Source: Methanobrevibacter boviskoreani JH1
Lineage (GTDB): Archaea > Methanobacteriota > Methanobacteria > Methanobacteriales > Methanobacteriaceae
Assembly: GCF_000320505.1 (NCBI RefSeq)
Contig: NZ_BAGX02000008.1
Location: forward strand, 48,397 to 112,396
Reading direction: 5' to 3'
Length of the DNA stretch: 64,000 bases
The notes beneath the pieces were generated by a model. The model did no database searches. It was not told the DNA's origin and worked only from the letters and a program-made list of their open reading frames with translations. Below, in pieces: positions 21,101-31,057 of the stretch (positions are counted from its first letter, which is position 1; each line of letters opens with the position of its first letter). The translations under genes and the position numbers were made by a program.

Positions 21101-21409
21101 TTTTATTTAATTTCATTCTTTTTTTTAAGGTTTTTAATTGTAGTTAGATTTTTAAATTAAAAATTAGATCTTATTTTATTTTCTAAATTACTGGGGTTTT
21201 GTAAAAAAGTAGATCTTAACTCAACTAGTAAACAGCTTTTAAAAAGTAGATTTTAACTCAATTGGTAGGATAATAGTTTTAAATTTATTAATATGATAAC
21301 AGCTTTTAAAAAGTAGAGTTCAATAAATTATTAGAAAAATAGTTTTTGAATAAAGAATAGATTCTAATTTAAATAAGAATCTTAAAAAAAAGAAAAGATA
21401 AAGCTAAAA
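21101..21409. other. Gap with loose repeats
   Basis: Convergent gap. Two to three degenerate copies of a unit with CAGCTTTTAAAAAGTAGA (near 21232 and 21300). No gene seen. Confidence 0.5.
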
Positions 21410-22687
21410 TTAGTTTTTAGCTTCCATCACTGTTTTTCCACCCATATAAGGTACTAATACCTCAGGGACTTTAACGTTACCATTTTCGTCCTGGTAGTTT
21501 TCCAATATACAGCACATTGTTCTTTCAGTTGCAATGGCAGTACTGTTTAATGTATGTAATACTTGTGCATCACCGGAACCTGCCCTACCAACACGTGTTT
21601 TTGTTTTTCTTGCCTGATAATCCTTACAATTGGTACAGGATACAAGTTCCCTGTAGGTTTCAGATCCAGGGAACCATGCTTCAAGATCATATTTAATGGA
21701 TGCATTGTCGTTTAATGCAGAGGATACAATTGCCACAATATGATATGGAAGTTTTAAATCCTTATAAATCTCTTCAGTTGTTTCAAGCAACTCTTTGTGT
21801 ATTCTTTTAGAATCCTCAGGACTACAATAGATGTATTGTTCGATTTTTTCGAATTGATGTACTCTAAAGATACCGAGTGTATCCTTTCCATGTGATCCTG
21901 CTTCTTTTCTAAAACAGGTTGATAAAGCACAGTATTTTATAGGTAAGTCATCTGGTGAGATGATCTCATTTCTGTGTAATGCCGCAAGTGTTTGCTCTGC
22001 AGTAGCAATTAAATATAGATCTTCATTTTCTAGTTTGTATAATGTCTCTTCAAATTCACCTAATTCGGAAGTTTCCGCTGCAACTTCACTTTTTACAAAG
22101 AAAGGTGTTTGGAGTGGAATATAACCTTTGGATTCTAATTTATCTAAAGCAAATTGAATCAATGCTAGGTTAAGATGTAGGATATCTCTTTTTAGGTAGT
22201 AAAATCTCGCACCTGATACCTCTGCTGCGGTTTCTAAATCTGCACCGTCAATTTTGTTTATTAAATCCACATGATTTAATGGTTTAAAGTCAAATTCTGG
22301 GATATCCCCGACGGTCCTTATAATCTCGTTATCATCCTCGGTATCGGAAATAGGTACATCCTCATCAATAATGTTTCCCACTTTGTATCTGTAATCCTCA
22401 CGTAGCTGTTTGTATTCCTCATTCTTAGCTGTGATCTCTTTAATTTCAGCTGCGACAGCTTTTGATTCTGCAATCACCTCATCGATAGTTCCGTCCTTTT
22501 TTGCTTGTTTGAAGGATTTGGATAATTTATTCTTTTTTTGACGTAATTCATTTAATTTGGTTTCGCCCTCTCTCCATAAATTATCATACTTTATTACGTT
22601 TTCTACATTATCAGTGTCTCTAAATCTTTTCTTTTCAGATTCAATAATTAAATCCGGATTTTCTCTAAACAATTTAATATCTAACAA
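21410..22687 (-). CDS. serS: Seryl-tRNA synthetase, canonical type
   Basis: 425 aa. N-terminal antiparallel coiled coil (residues about 30-105, rich in Lys/Glu), then the class II catalytic core: motif 2 with CFRKEAGSHG and FRVHQFEK, motif 3 with TERTMCCILENYQDENG. Start is TTG with AGGAG 8 nt upstream; no ATG fits. This is the bacterial/eukaryal-like canonical enzyme, not the rare methanogen-type SerRS known from some other methanogens. Confidence 0.96.
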   Translation of the reverse strand: MLDIKLFRENPDLIIESEKKRFRDTDNVENVIKYDNLWREGETKLNELRQKKNKLSKSFKQAKKDGTIDEVIAESKAVAAEIKEITAKNEEYKQLREDYRYKVGNIIDEDVPISDTEDDNEIIRTVGDIPEFDFKPLNHVDLINKIDGADLETAAEVSGARFYYLKRDILHLNLALIQFALDKLESKGYIPLQTPFFVKSEVAAETSELGEFEETLYKLENEDLYLIATAEQTLAALHRNEIISPDDLPIKYCALSTCFRKEAGSHGKDTLGIFRVHQFEKIEQYIYCSPEDSKRIHKELLETTEEIYKDLKLPYHIVAIVSSALNDNASIKYDLEAWFPGSETYRELVSCTNCKDYQARKTKTRVGRAGSGDAQVLHTLNSTAIATERTMCCILENYQDENGNVKVPEVLVPYMGGKTVMEAKN

Positions 22688-22994
22688 TATAATTTCTCCT
22701 AAATATGTGTTTATAATTTAATTACTTATGATAAGCTTTAAAATAAAATTTTGTAATATATTATAATATAATTATTATATCTTTTTTATTTATTAATTAT
22801 TTTCTTTACTTTGAATCATCATTTCTAAAAAAGGTTTTTTCGGGTTATATATTTTAAAAAATATAGGCACTGGGTTTAAAATCCTTTTAATTTAAAAACC
22901 TAGAATTTATTTTTAACTATGATGACTGTTTCTTAACCAATTTTAATCTAAATCACTCCTCAACAATAACATCCAATCTTTTTTGACCGTTTAT
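22688..22994. other. Gene-free gap
   Basis: Between serS and mcrC. AT-rich; no gene or strong repeat seen. Confidence 0.5.
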
Positions 22995-24017
22995 TCAGAA
23001 ATACTCTTCAACAATGGAATTCAGTTGTTTTTTAATCATATCAAAGTCTTGATTAAGGTCTAAAGTTTTAGCACTAATCCTGTTTCCGCTCATACTATAT
23101 GTGTAATCGGGCTGTTTTTCCTCATCTGTTTTAGCATATAACAAAATTCCGGAAACTTCATGTTTCTGATTTGACAGTTCAGCCTCTTTATTCTTTACAT
23201 AAGTAAAGATTTGATATAGATTTCCGGAATGAACCGTTTTTATATTATAGTGTTCCTGCATGGAATGTGTGTAATACTTGGCATCTATGATTACCGTTTT
23301 ATAATCCTTTGTTAAGGTAATGTCTGTCTGCATAATTGGTAAATTGGTGTCTATCTCATCATCTAATTGCCATTTGATCTGGGAAGATTCCGCTTTTATA
23401 TTTCCATATTCCCTTTTATAATATTCGAGTATGAATTTTTCATATAATCTCGGCATATTGCTTTCATAGAAATCGATAAGTTTTGTTTTACCTTCTGAGT
23501 GATTTTGAAGTAATCCTTTACTTGTAAGATAGCAGATTTCTATAATCATTCTATAGGTTTGATTATTCTTATTATATTGGATATTCCAATTAACGGTGTT
23601 TAAGTCGATTAGATTCACATCTTTAAAATACAGGTACAATCTTTTAAGCTTCTTTCTCCTGTTTTTTGAGAGTTTAGCCCTTTTTAAAAGTAATTGCATC
23701 GTTGATTTTATAATCTGGTTTTTATATGAATCAACCGTAAAATTATCATAGGAACATACGACCCTCTTATTTCTTAAGCTAGCGATTGATTGGGTAAGTT
23801 CTATCTTACCCTTTATGGTAGGCAGTTCATCGGTATTTTCAATATAATCCTTTTCAAGTCCCCTTTTTATCTGTCTGCTTATACTGATAATAAGAATTTC
23901 CGCAAATAATTCGTTTATGTTATCAAATTCTTCCGTACCTAATCTTTCATATGATTTTTCACTTAATACCTGGAACGCATAGCTTAACATATAATAGATG
24001 TTTTTAATCGGAATCAT
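22995..24017 (-). CDS. mcrC: McrC-like subunit of type IV restriction system
   Basis: 340 aa. McrC family layout: N-terminal IPIKNIYYMLSYAFQVL, central basic region (KRAKLSKNRRKKLKRLY), and a PD-(D/E)xK nuclease core with PIMQTDITLTKDYKTVIIDAKYY. It pairs with the upstream AAA+ McrB, 20 bp away, and would cut DNA carrying modified cytosine once McrB translocates. GTGAT site before the ATG. A defence role is inferred from the family. Confidence 0.9.
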   Translation of the reverse strand: MIPIKNIYYMLSYAFQVLSEKSYERLGTEEFDNINELFAEILIISISRQIKRGLEKDYIENTDELPTIKGKIELTQSIASLRNKRVVCSYDNFTVDSYKNQIIKSTMQLLLKRAKLSKNRRKKLKRLYLYFKDVNLIDLNTVNWNIQYNKNNQTYRMIIEICYLTSKGLLQNHSEGKTKLIDFYESNMPRLYEKFILEYYKREYGNIKAESSQIKWQLDDEIDTNLPIMQTDITLTKDYKTVIIDAKYYTHSMQEHYNIKTVHSGNLYQIFTYVKNKEAELSNQKHEVSGILLYAKTDEEKQPDYTYSMSGNRISAKTLDLNQDFDMIKKQLNSIVEEYF

Positions 24018-24037
24018 TTAATCACATCTTCAATAGA

Positions 24038-26203
24038 TTATACAAGTGCATTTTTTAATCTGTTACTCCATGTTTCTACCTTGTTTACCTCATCGAACCA
24101 ATATTCTTTAAGCAGTGGGATTATCTCAAAGTTAATTATGAAGTCCAGTTTCTTATCTATCGTTTTCTCATCTAAGTTGCAGAAATAACTATGTCCAATT
24201 TGGAAACCCTCTCCAAGAACCTCATCATTTTTAATCTCATCATTTAACTCTTTAACGAGGTTGATAACATTATCAAACTTGGGATTATTCAAGGACTCCC
24301 GGTATCTAATGAAGTTTTCAGAGTCGAATGCCGGTTTTAGTGTGTAAAATGCAAATCTTCTTCTAAGCGCATAGTCAATCATTGCAAGACTTCTATCGGC
24401 GGTATTCATTAAACCAATAATATACAGATTTTTAGGGATACTGAATAGTTCTCCATTGTATAATAAACGTACTTTGTTTCCACGTTTGTCCTTTTCAATA
24501 AGCATGAAAAGCTCACCGAAGATTTTACTGAGATTTCCTCTGTTTATTTCATCAATAATGAAGAAGTAGTCGTTATCCTCATCCTCCTCTGCCTTTTTAC
24601 AGAAGTTGTAGAAAACCCCATTTTCAAGGTTAAAACCGTTCTGTGTAGGTCTGTATCCCATGATGAAATCCTCGTAGGAATAGCTTTGGTGGAATTGTAT
24701 GAGCTCTACCCTTTCCTTATCCTTAACACCGATAATGGAATATGCTAATCTCTTGGATGTAAATGTTTTTCCGACTCCCGGTGCACCTTCAATGATTACA
24801 TTCATCTTATATCTGATAAGATTGACTAAGTTATCATACATCTCCTCATTTATAAATGATTCCTCAAGAAATTCCTCTTTAGTATATATTGGAAGTTTCT
24901 CATTGGAGGGTTTCTCTGGTTCAATATCATCCTCAAATAAACCTTTTATATTATTTAGCATATCCTCATAATCTGTTATTCGTGTTAATGTTTTGGTAGG
25001 TAGATAGAAGTTAGTTTTTGTGTTTATCTCCTCTTTCCATTCAATTTCAATAAAGTTTGGAAAATTTTCATCAATACTTTTATCAAAAAAATATTTTCCT
25101 TTAACGATTCCATATGCAATTATTTCATGTGATCCCCTTTTTGCAAATACAACATCTCCAACTTTAATCTTGTTTGAAAATTCCCATAAAGCAAGGGCAT
25201 CATTGAAAAATTTCCGTTTACTATTATTTATTTCTTGTAGTTTTGATTCTATTGCTTTTTTTGAGGTATATTCTTTTAAGTTTCCTACAGCTTCCCATCC
25301 TATACCCATTAGGTTTTTGTCACGGAATTTTTTCCATGCAAATGCGCCTTGACCTGGAGAGTATAACCAATAATTTCCATCATTATTTATATTTGAATCT
25401 CCTATTCCATCTCCAATTTTCTTTCTTTCTTTACGTTCCTTTTCTAATTCATCATCTTTTACAGACTCAATATATGAAATGTAAATAAGTTCGGGGAAAT
25501 TTTTAAATTCATAATTATTATTTTTAATTATTTCTTTAAAATCATTGCAAATTTTTAGATATTCTTCTCCTTTTGGTGGTGTATCTGATTTGTCAGAGGG
25601 TTTAATTCTATTAATAGCCTCATCACCTACAAAATTAGGATTGGTTAAATACCATCTAGTACGTGAATTAAGACTAATATATTCATAAGGTCTAATCCAG
25701 AATAAACCCATTGTAATGTTCCATTTAATATTCACTTGATTTAAAACAGTATTGTAGATTTTTACAAATTCATTTTTTAATTGCGGACTTTTATTCTCAG
25801 AATATTTTAGTGCGATTTCAAATAAATCCCACAAATTATCGATATCGTTATCTCCTCTACTTCCTTTAAAATAGTAAAATGTACTGTTTACAGGATTTAA
25901 TTCAGGAACACCTTTAAAATCAGTAGGTAAATCAGCTTTCAATGAAAATGATTCTTTAATTTCCTTTAAAATTTTAATCTTATTCTCGGTTTTTATGTTT
26001 TTATTAAAAAGTCCAAAAATAGTGAATGGTCCGATATCTGTAATATCATTGTTTGTTTCAAGTAGAGGTAACTTTAAGTCAATATTATCAAATATTGTAA
26101 TGATCTTGTTAACTAATCCTGTTCTATTATTTTTATATTCAAGTAATCTATCTGCAAACTCCATATAGAAGTTTATCCATGTGAATTTTTTTTCTTCTTC
26201 CAT
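24038..26203 (-). CDS. mcrB: McrB-like AAA+ GTPase with EVE-like N-terminal domain
   Basis: 721 aa. C-terminal AAA+ motor of the McrB branch: Walker A GAPGVGKTF near residue 468, Walker B FFIIDEINRGNLSK, and the family signature LMNTADRSLAMIDYALRRRF. N-terminal 270 residues are a variable region; about 275-420 (YWLYSPGQGAFAWKKF to IEIEWKE, with VFAKRGSHEIIAYGIV) resembles EVE/PUA-like modules that read modified bases. It would recognise modified invading DNA and drive McrC. First gene of the two-gene unit. Confidence 0.9.
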   Translation of the reverse strand: MEEEKKFTWINFYMEFADRLLEYKNNRTGLVNKIITIFDNIDLKLPLLETNNDITDIGPFTIFGLFNKNIKTENKIKILKEIKESFSLKADLPTDFKGVPELNPVNSTFYYFKGSRGDNDIDNLWDLFEIALKYSENKSPQLKNEFVKIYNTVLNQVNIKWNITMGLFWIRPYEYISLNSRTRWYLTNPNFVGDEAINRIKPSDKSDTPPKGEEYLKICNDFKEIIKNNNYEFKNFPELIYISYIESVKDDELEKERKERKKIGDGIGDSNINNDGNYWLYSPGQGAFAWKKFRDKNLMGIGWEAVGNLKEYTSKKAIESKLQEINNSKRKFFNDALALWEFSNKIKVGDVVFAKRGSHEIIAYGIVKGKYFFDKSIDENFPNFIEIEWKEEINTKTNFYLPTKTLTRITDYEDMLNNIKGLFEDDIEPEKPSNEKLPIYTKEEFLEESFINEEMYDNLVNLIRYKMNVIIEGAPGVGKTFTSKRLAYSIIGVKDKERVELIQFHQSYSYEDFIMGYRPTQNGFNLENGVFYNFCKKAEEDEDNDYFFIIDEINRGNLSKIFGELFMLIEKDKRGNKVRLLYNGELFSIPKNLYIIGLMNTADRSLAMIDYALRRRFAFYTLKPAFDSENFIRYRESLNNPKFDNVINLVKELNDEIKNDEVLGEGFQIGHSYFCNLDEKTIDKKLDFIINFEIIPLLKEYWFDEVNKVETWSNRLKNALV

Positions 26204-26732
26204 ATTAAACCCATTTTAATTTTTATTAGTTGCTTTAATTTATTTTTCTAATTTAAAAAATATTTTTTGATTTTAAATTTAACTTTAAATAAATTATTGG
26301 AGTAAATTTTAAACTTTTTATAGAACCATGGATTTTCTTAAATTGTATTAAATATTAAGTAATATTTTTTTAATCTAAATTTATATTTATTAAAAAATTT
26401 TTAGATTTTTTATAAAATTTTAATATTATATGCAATAAATTAAAATTTTTTTATTGTTTCTTATATTATAGATTAACTGTTTTATTTAAAAAATTATAAC
26501 TATTGTTTATTTATTTAAAAACTAATTATAACTGTTATATTTACAATTACTCAATATTTATTACTTTTTAGGCTATTTTAAGCTTATTTGTAATAAATAG
26601 TTTTATATATTAAAATAAAAGTATATAACACTGTAATAATTTAATAAAAATATCGAATAAAGTATTACTAAATATTCTTTTTGATATATGATGTTATTAC
26701 ATTTTTTTTAAAAAAAGCGAAATGTTGGTTTG
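26204..26732. other. Gene-free gap, divergent promoter region
   Basis: 529 bp between divergent mcrB and the FmdE-like gene. Contains several TATA-like stretches and a loose repeat (TATAACT at about 26490 and 26527) but no gene. Confidence 0.5.
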
Positions 26733-29696
26733 ATGAATAATAAAAAATTTTTAATTATATCTTTATTATTAGTTTTTCTAACAATTGGTGGTATATCAGC
26801 AACAGATAACCTTAGTGATGTTCAATCCGTTGATAATCATTTAGGTGTTGCTAATGCTGGAGTTGATAACGGTTCAAATATTTTAGCAGATACTAATGAA
26901 GATTCTTCTAAATCAATTAATGTAACCGTTAATTACCAATATAAAAGTGATAATGGTAATATAACTCCTTCAATCAATGTAAGTGAAAATGATAATAAAA
27001 AGGTAAATATTATTTCTAAAAACTATTCTAAGAATTCAAATTCATATATGGTTAAAATAAATGGCGCTGAAGTTTTAAAGAATTTAAATGTCTCAGTTTC
27101 AGCTCCAGGTTATATTAGTCAATGGAAATTAGTAACCCTTGATGAGGCCAATAATTTGGCTAATGTGGTATTTGATTTGAAAGCTACCAAAAGTTATCAA
27201 TTAGGAAGAGATGTTACTTATCAAGCAGATAAATTGCTTAACTTTAAGAACGCTGATAAAGTATTGGCTATTACAACTGCCGGTGTTCCAAAATTAGATG
27301 GTAAAACTAGTGAAAATGCAATAGATGGAATACTCAATTATGCTAAAAACTATATCTCTTATGGTAGAGGAAATATCTTAATGTTACGTCAAACAGCAAC
27401 TGATCCAATTGATTTCTGTTTTGTTGTTAAAAAAGGTAAAACTTTAAAAGCAGCAATTTTCTTAAATGGAAGTACTAAATGTTCATATTTGGGTAATATC
27501 TCTGAATATATGAATAGGACCCAATGGAATAAATTAGTTAAAACAGTTGGTGGAGAAAATGCATTCTCATTTGCAAGTTTAGCAAATGGTTGGTATGGTG
27601 GAGTTACTTTTGATGTTCTACAAGAAGCAGCTTTCCATGGACATATCTGTGAAGGTACTTTAGGCGGTTATACTATAACTAAAGCATTACTTCAATATTA
27701 TCCTCCAATTCAAGAAACTGGAGTAGGTAATCAGTCTCCAGGAGACATCACTTCTTATAAAATATTGGGTGTTCCTGGTGATTCTGCAAACGATGCCGTT
27801 CTATTCTTCTTAGATGCAACTTCTGGAAAACGTTCCTATATTGGTTTTAACACCACTTCTACTGGTGCAAAATCAAACATGATTGCTTTTATCAGATGGA
27901 ATGATAAAACCAACAATGGAACTATCGTTGTAATGGAATATGATTCTAAAAAGAATAAAGCATTATTTGAGAAGGAAACTGGTATAAAAGGTAATGGTAG
28001 TTTAGAACAGTTAAAATATAATACTTGGTGGATTAATAGGATTTATAAAAATCCCGCAAGTTTGGTAAATGTATTAGTTGAAAAAGATAATCTAAGACCA
28101 GAACAATATTACTACTTAATCGGTACTGCTGACAATGTCACATTACCAAATGGTACCGTAATTGAGGCATGTAATTCCCATGGTTTAGATTATAACTATA
28201 TTAAAGGTTTAAACTTACCTAATGCTACACGTGCAAATAATGTAGGTACCAAAGCTTATTTAACATATTCTGATTTTAAAAATATTGGTAAAGAAGCAGC
28301 TACTAAAGCTAAATCCATATTTGAAAAATCATTAAATGTAACAATCTATAAAGACATGCCTAACTTCTTAGTCTTAACCTCTGCAGGTTATGTTCTATTA
28401 AATGAACAGTCAACTGAAGGTTGTTGGGATGGTCTTTTTGATGTGTTAGGATCTAGATTATCTAGAACTACATTATTACCAGTACATAAAGCTACTTGGA
28501 CTCCATTATGGTTTAATTTTGTTTTAAAACAAAATGATGGCTCTCTTATGAGTCTTTACATGAGATATAATCCTGATGGATCCTGGTATATTGGCGAATA
28601 TAATGGTAGTCAAGTAAATAACATTAATATGAGTACTTTAAATAATTCCTCATTATCTGCCGCAATAAGCAAAAATGCATATCCTGATGGTAACTATTTC
28701 AGTATTCAAAGTTTAACGAATGCTTGGTCTGGAGAACCTTATTTTGATCAGGTCATGTCATTCTTATTCCATAATCATGCATGTCCGGGTGTTCAACCAG
28801 GTTTCTTCATTACCGATTATATCCAAAAGAATTTCAATAAAACTTCCACTCAGTCTTATACATATATTGCTAATGAACAGTATTGTAAGGATGACAGTTT
28901 AGAATACATATTAGATGTATCCCCTGGTCTTGGAAACTATCTTGTACAGAAATTAACTACCGACGAGTATAAAGGTGTAGACGATCTTGATGAGGAAGGT
29001 ATATTAATTATCTGGGATTCAAAAAATAATATTGGTCAAGCAGTGTCTCTTAACTTTAAATGGCCTACTTATGACTTAAGTAATTATGCAACTTCAGAGG
29101 CTAAAAGAGCTGCTCAAATTCAAGCTTTCATTGATTTATACAAAGGTCAGGAAAATTCTATCGTAAAGACCAATCCTATCGTAAGCCATAGTGACTCAAG
29201 ATGGATTACTCGAGATCAGTATAACATGTTAACTTCTGGTGGTAATGGAAGTAGTCTTGCTTATTTAAGGAATTTACCGGATTTAAGCAGGAACCAAGTA
29301 TTGGCTATAGCAAATGCTAATAGGAATAACAATTCTGGAAACATGAATAATAATTCCGCTAATGCTAATCATAATTCCAATGCAAATTCTAGAGTAAATG
29401 ATGGCAGTGCATCCAATGGCGGTTCATCAAATACCGGCTCAGGAGTCGATACTTCTTCTGCATCATCCTCTGGTGATAGTTTCAGTGTAGGTCTGGAACC
29501 AGTTAGTGCTGCAAGTACTGGAAGTGATTCCAATTCAAAAGCTAGTCCTAAAGCTTATGAAATAAATAAAACCGGTGCTGCTATATCCAACAACGATCCA
29601 AACTATCCATTCTACTTAGCAGTAGTATTGGTCATGTTATTAGCTGTATTTGCTGGTGTAATATACTCTAAATCAAGAAATAATAATGAGGAATAA
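26733..29696 (+). CDS. Exported protein with two FmdE-like domains
   Basis: 987 aa. Signal peptide (KKFLIISLLLVFLTIGGISA), an Asn/Ser-rich linker, then two copies of a domain with an FmdE-type metal motif: AAFHGHICEGTLGGYTITKA near residue 300 and FLFHNHACPGVQPGF near 675, each followed by a hydrophobic stretch and preceded by a similar SLxNxWxGxxxFD segment. It ends in a Ser/Gly/Asn spacer and a membrane helix (FYLAVVLVMLLAVFAGVIY), so it is displayed outside the cell. FmdE proteins are soluble metal-binding proteins linked with formylmethanofuran dehydrogenase, so this exported double form probably binds metal at the surface. The ATG at 26733 is preceded by an in-frame TTG. Next to a CbiM-like gene, which fits metal uptake. 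Confidence 0.82.
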   Translation: MNNKKFLIISLLLVFLTIGGISATDNLSDVQSVDNHLGVANAGVDNGSNILADTNEDSSKSINVTVNYQYKSDNGNITPSINVSENDNKKVNIISKNYSKNSNSYMVKINGAEVLKNLNVSVSAPGYISQWKLVTLDEANNLANVVFDLKATKSYQLGRDVTYQADKLLNFKNADKVLAITTAGVPKLDGKTSENAIDGILNYAKNYISYGRGNILMLRQTATDPIDFCFVVKKGKTLKAAIFLNGSTKCSYLGNISEYMNRTQWNKLVKTVGGENAFSFASLANGWYGGVTFDVLQEAAFHGHICEGTLGGYTITKALLQYYPPIQETGVGNQSPGDITSYKILGVPGDSANDAVLFFLDATSGKRSYIGFNTTSTGAKSNMIAFIRWNDKTNNGTIVVMEYDSKKNKALFEKETGIKGNGSLEQLKYNTWWINRIYKNPASLVNVLVEKDNLRPEQYYYLIGTADNVTLPNGTVIEACNSHGLDYNYIKGLNLPNATRANNVGTKAYLTYSDFKNIGKEAATKAKSIFEKSLNVTIYKDMPNFLVLTSAGYVLLNEQSTEGCWDGLFDVLGSRLSRTTLLPVHKATWTPLWFNFVLKQNDGSLMSLYMRYNPDGSWYIGEYNGSQVNNINMSTLNNSSLSAAISKNAYPDGNYFSIQSLTNAWSGEPYFDQVMSFLFHNHACPGVQPGFFITDYIQKNFNKTSTQSYTYIANEQYCKDDSLEYILDVSPGLGNYLVQKLTTDEYKGVDDLDEEGILIIWDSKNNIGQAVSLNFKWPTYDLSNYATSEAKRAAQIQAFIDLYKGQENSIVKTNPIVSHSDSRWITRDQYNMLTSGGNGSSLAYLRNLPDLSRNQVLAIANANRNNNSGNMNNNSANANHNSNANSRVNDGSASNGGSSNTGSGVDTSSASSSGDSFSVGLEPVSAASTGSDSNSKASPKAYEINKTGAAISNNDPNYPFYLAVVLVMLLAVFAGVIYSKSRNNNEE

Positions 29697-29704
29697 ATGT
29701 TTTT

Positions 29705-29728
29705 GAGATTAATATCCTTATTAATCTC
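29705..29728 (+). terminator. Hairpin terminator after the FmdE-like gene
   Basis: Perfect inverted repeat with arms GAGATTAATA and TATTAATCTC around TCCT, followed within 2 nt by a run of nine T. It starts 8 nt after the stop codon. It also shows that the open frame from 29697 does not start there. Confidence 0.8.
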
Positions 29729-29744
29729 ATTTTTTTTTTATGAG

Positions 29745-30269
29745 GTGTTTATTATTATTACTAATTTGAAAAGGTTTCTTATTTTTTTATCAGTTTTTTG
29801 TTTAATTAGTTCTTTGAGTCTAGGTATGGTTTTTGCTCATCCTGGACATGGTCAAGAATATCCTGAGGAGGTTACAACACAGGATGTACAACAAAGTAGT
29901 TCTGGATCATCACATTCTAGTCAATCTAGTCAATCCAGTGGTTTTTCCTATTCAAGTGGTTCCGGTTCTTCTTCCAGTGGATCAGGTAGTTCATCAGGTG
30001 GCCATTCAGACTCTTCAGGTAGTAGTTCTCAAAATCAAGTATCCTCAGATACAGATGATAATGGAAATAGCGCCTCCTCTAATGATAATTCTAAAAAGTT
30101 GAATAAAACTAATAATACTAATGAAAGCAATGATTCTACTGTAAATTCAACAGATAAGAATCAGGATTCTAATTTATTCAATTTATCAAACATTGTAGTT
30201 TTGATAATAACCTTTGTAGCGGTATTTTTAATTGTAGTTTTATTATTTAAATACGGTATTTTTAAGTAG
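29745..30269 (+). CDS. Small exported Ser-rich protein with N-terminal HPGHG
   Basis: About 170 aa. A signal peptide (KRFLIFLSVFCLISSLSLGM) is followed by VFAHPGHGQEYPEE, a Ser/Gly-rich linker (repeats of SSGSG), an Asn-rich part and a C-terminal membrane helix (IVVLIITFVAVFLIVVLLF). After cleavage the mature end would carry two His, a plausible metal site. The start is uncertain: the frame opens at 29697 but runs through the terminator hairpin; GTG 29745, ATT codons after GAGGTG (29742-29747) or TTG 29766 are candidates. Lies between the FmdE-like gene and the CbiM-like gene, supporting a metal role. Confidence 0.65.
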   Translation: MFIIITNLKRFLIFLSVFCLISSLSLGMVFAHPGHGQEYPEEVTTQDVQQSSSGSSHSSQSSQSSGFSYSSGSGSSSSGSGSSSGGHSDSSGSSSQNQVSSDTDDNGNSASSNDNSKKLNKTNNTNESNDSTVNSTDKNQDSNLFNLSNIVVLIITFVAVFLIVVLLFKYGIFK

Positions 30270-30278
30270 GGATAATAA

Positions 30279-30901
30279 ATGCATTTGGCTGACGGTTTAA
30301 TTCCATTTTCTCAAGCTATTATATATTGGGTAATAGCCTTAATTTTTATTTTTTATTTGATTATATTTTATTTAAACGTAATAAAGTGAAAGAAAAGAAA
30401 ATAGTTTTTATTGGAGTGTTAACAGCGGTTACTACAGTAGCTTCGGCTGTAACGGTTCCCACACCTTTCGGGATTTCAATACATTTCTTCATGTTTCCTT
30501 TGGATAGTCTATTATTGGGTCCGGTTAGTGCGTCAATTATTTCCCTCATCGCTTTGTTGTTCCAATCTTTTTTAGGTATCGGTGGATTTACGACATTGGG
30601 GGTTAATTTTTTAATAATGGGTTTGACAATAAGTTTTGTTACTTATTACTCTTATAGAATCTTTGGCCTACTAAATGACAAATTTGGAATATTTGCAAGT
30701 ACATTTATAAGCATAATATGTGCAACAATCTTTCAGGTTTTCGTTTTAATACTTTCTGGATCCACTAACATTGAAATGTTGGTATCTACATTAGTGCCAT
30801 TCTACTTGTTAGTTGCTATAATTGAAGGTATTTTAAATGTATTTATTTTATGTCTGATCGGAAAACTTATGCCGAATATCTTGGATTTTGAAAAGATTTA
30901 A
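30279..30901 (+). pseudogene. CbiM-like Co/Ni transporter subunit, frameshifted
   Basis: The ATG at 30279 begins MHLADGLIPFSQAIIYW, the diagnostic CbiM/NikM N-terminus in which Met1-His2 bind the metal, but that frame stops at 30389 after 36 codons. The rest continues in another frame to 30901 (KKIVFIGVLTAVTTVASAVT, then PTPFGISIHFFMFPLDSLLLGP, five or so helices). The frames overlap across 30326-30389, a T-rich stretch with homopolymers near 30345-30360. A one- or two-base indel would restore about 205 aa. It may be a real mutation, a sequencing error or a recoded site. CbiQ and CbiO partners are not in the window. Confidence 0.75.
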
Positions 30902-31057
30902 TAGAAAATATTAGAGTTTGGTAGTTTTAATTAAGGACTTATAATAAATATTTTGGAATTTGGAAGGATTTAATAGAGAATTTATTTCAAATATTTTTGG
31001 ATTCTGAAAAGATTTGATCTTTTCATATAAATTATAAAAAATTGTATATGTGATAAA

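Noticed and set aside
29697..29744. Upstream start of the HPGHG protein at 29697
   Set aside because: The first codons lie in a perfect terminator hairpin with T-run; the signal peptide begins later.
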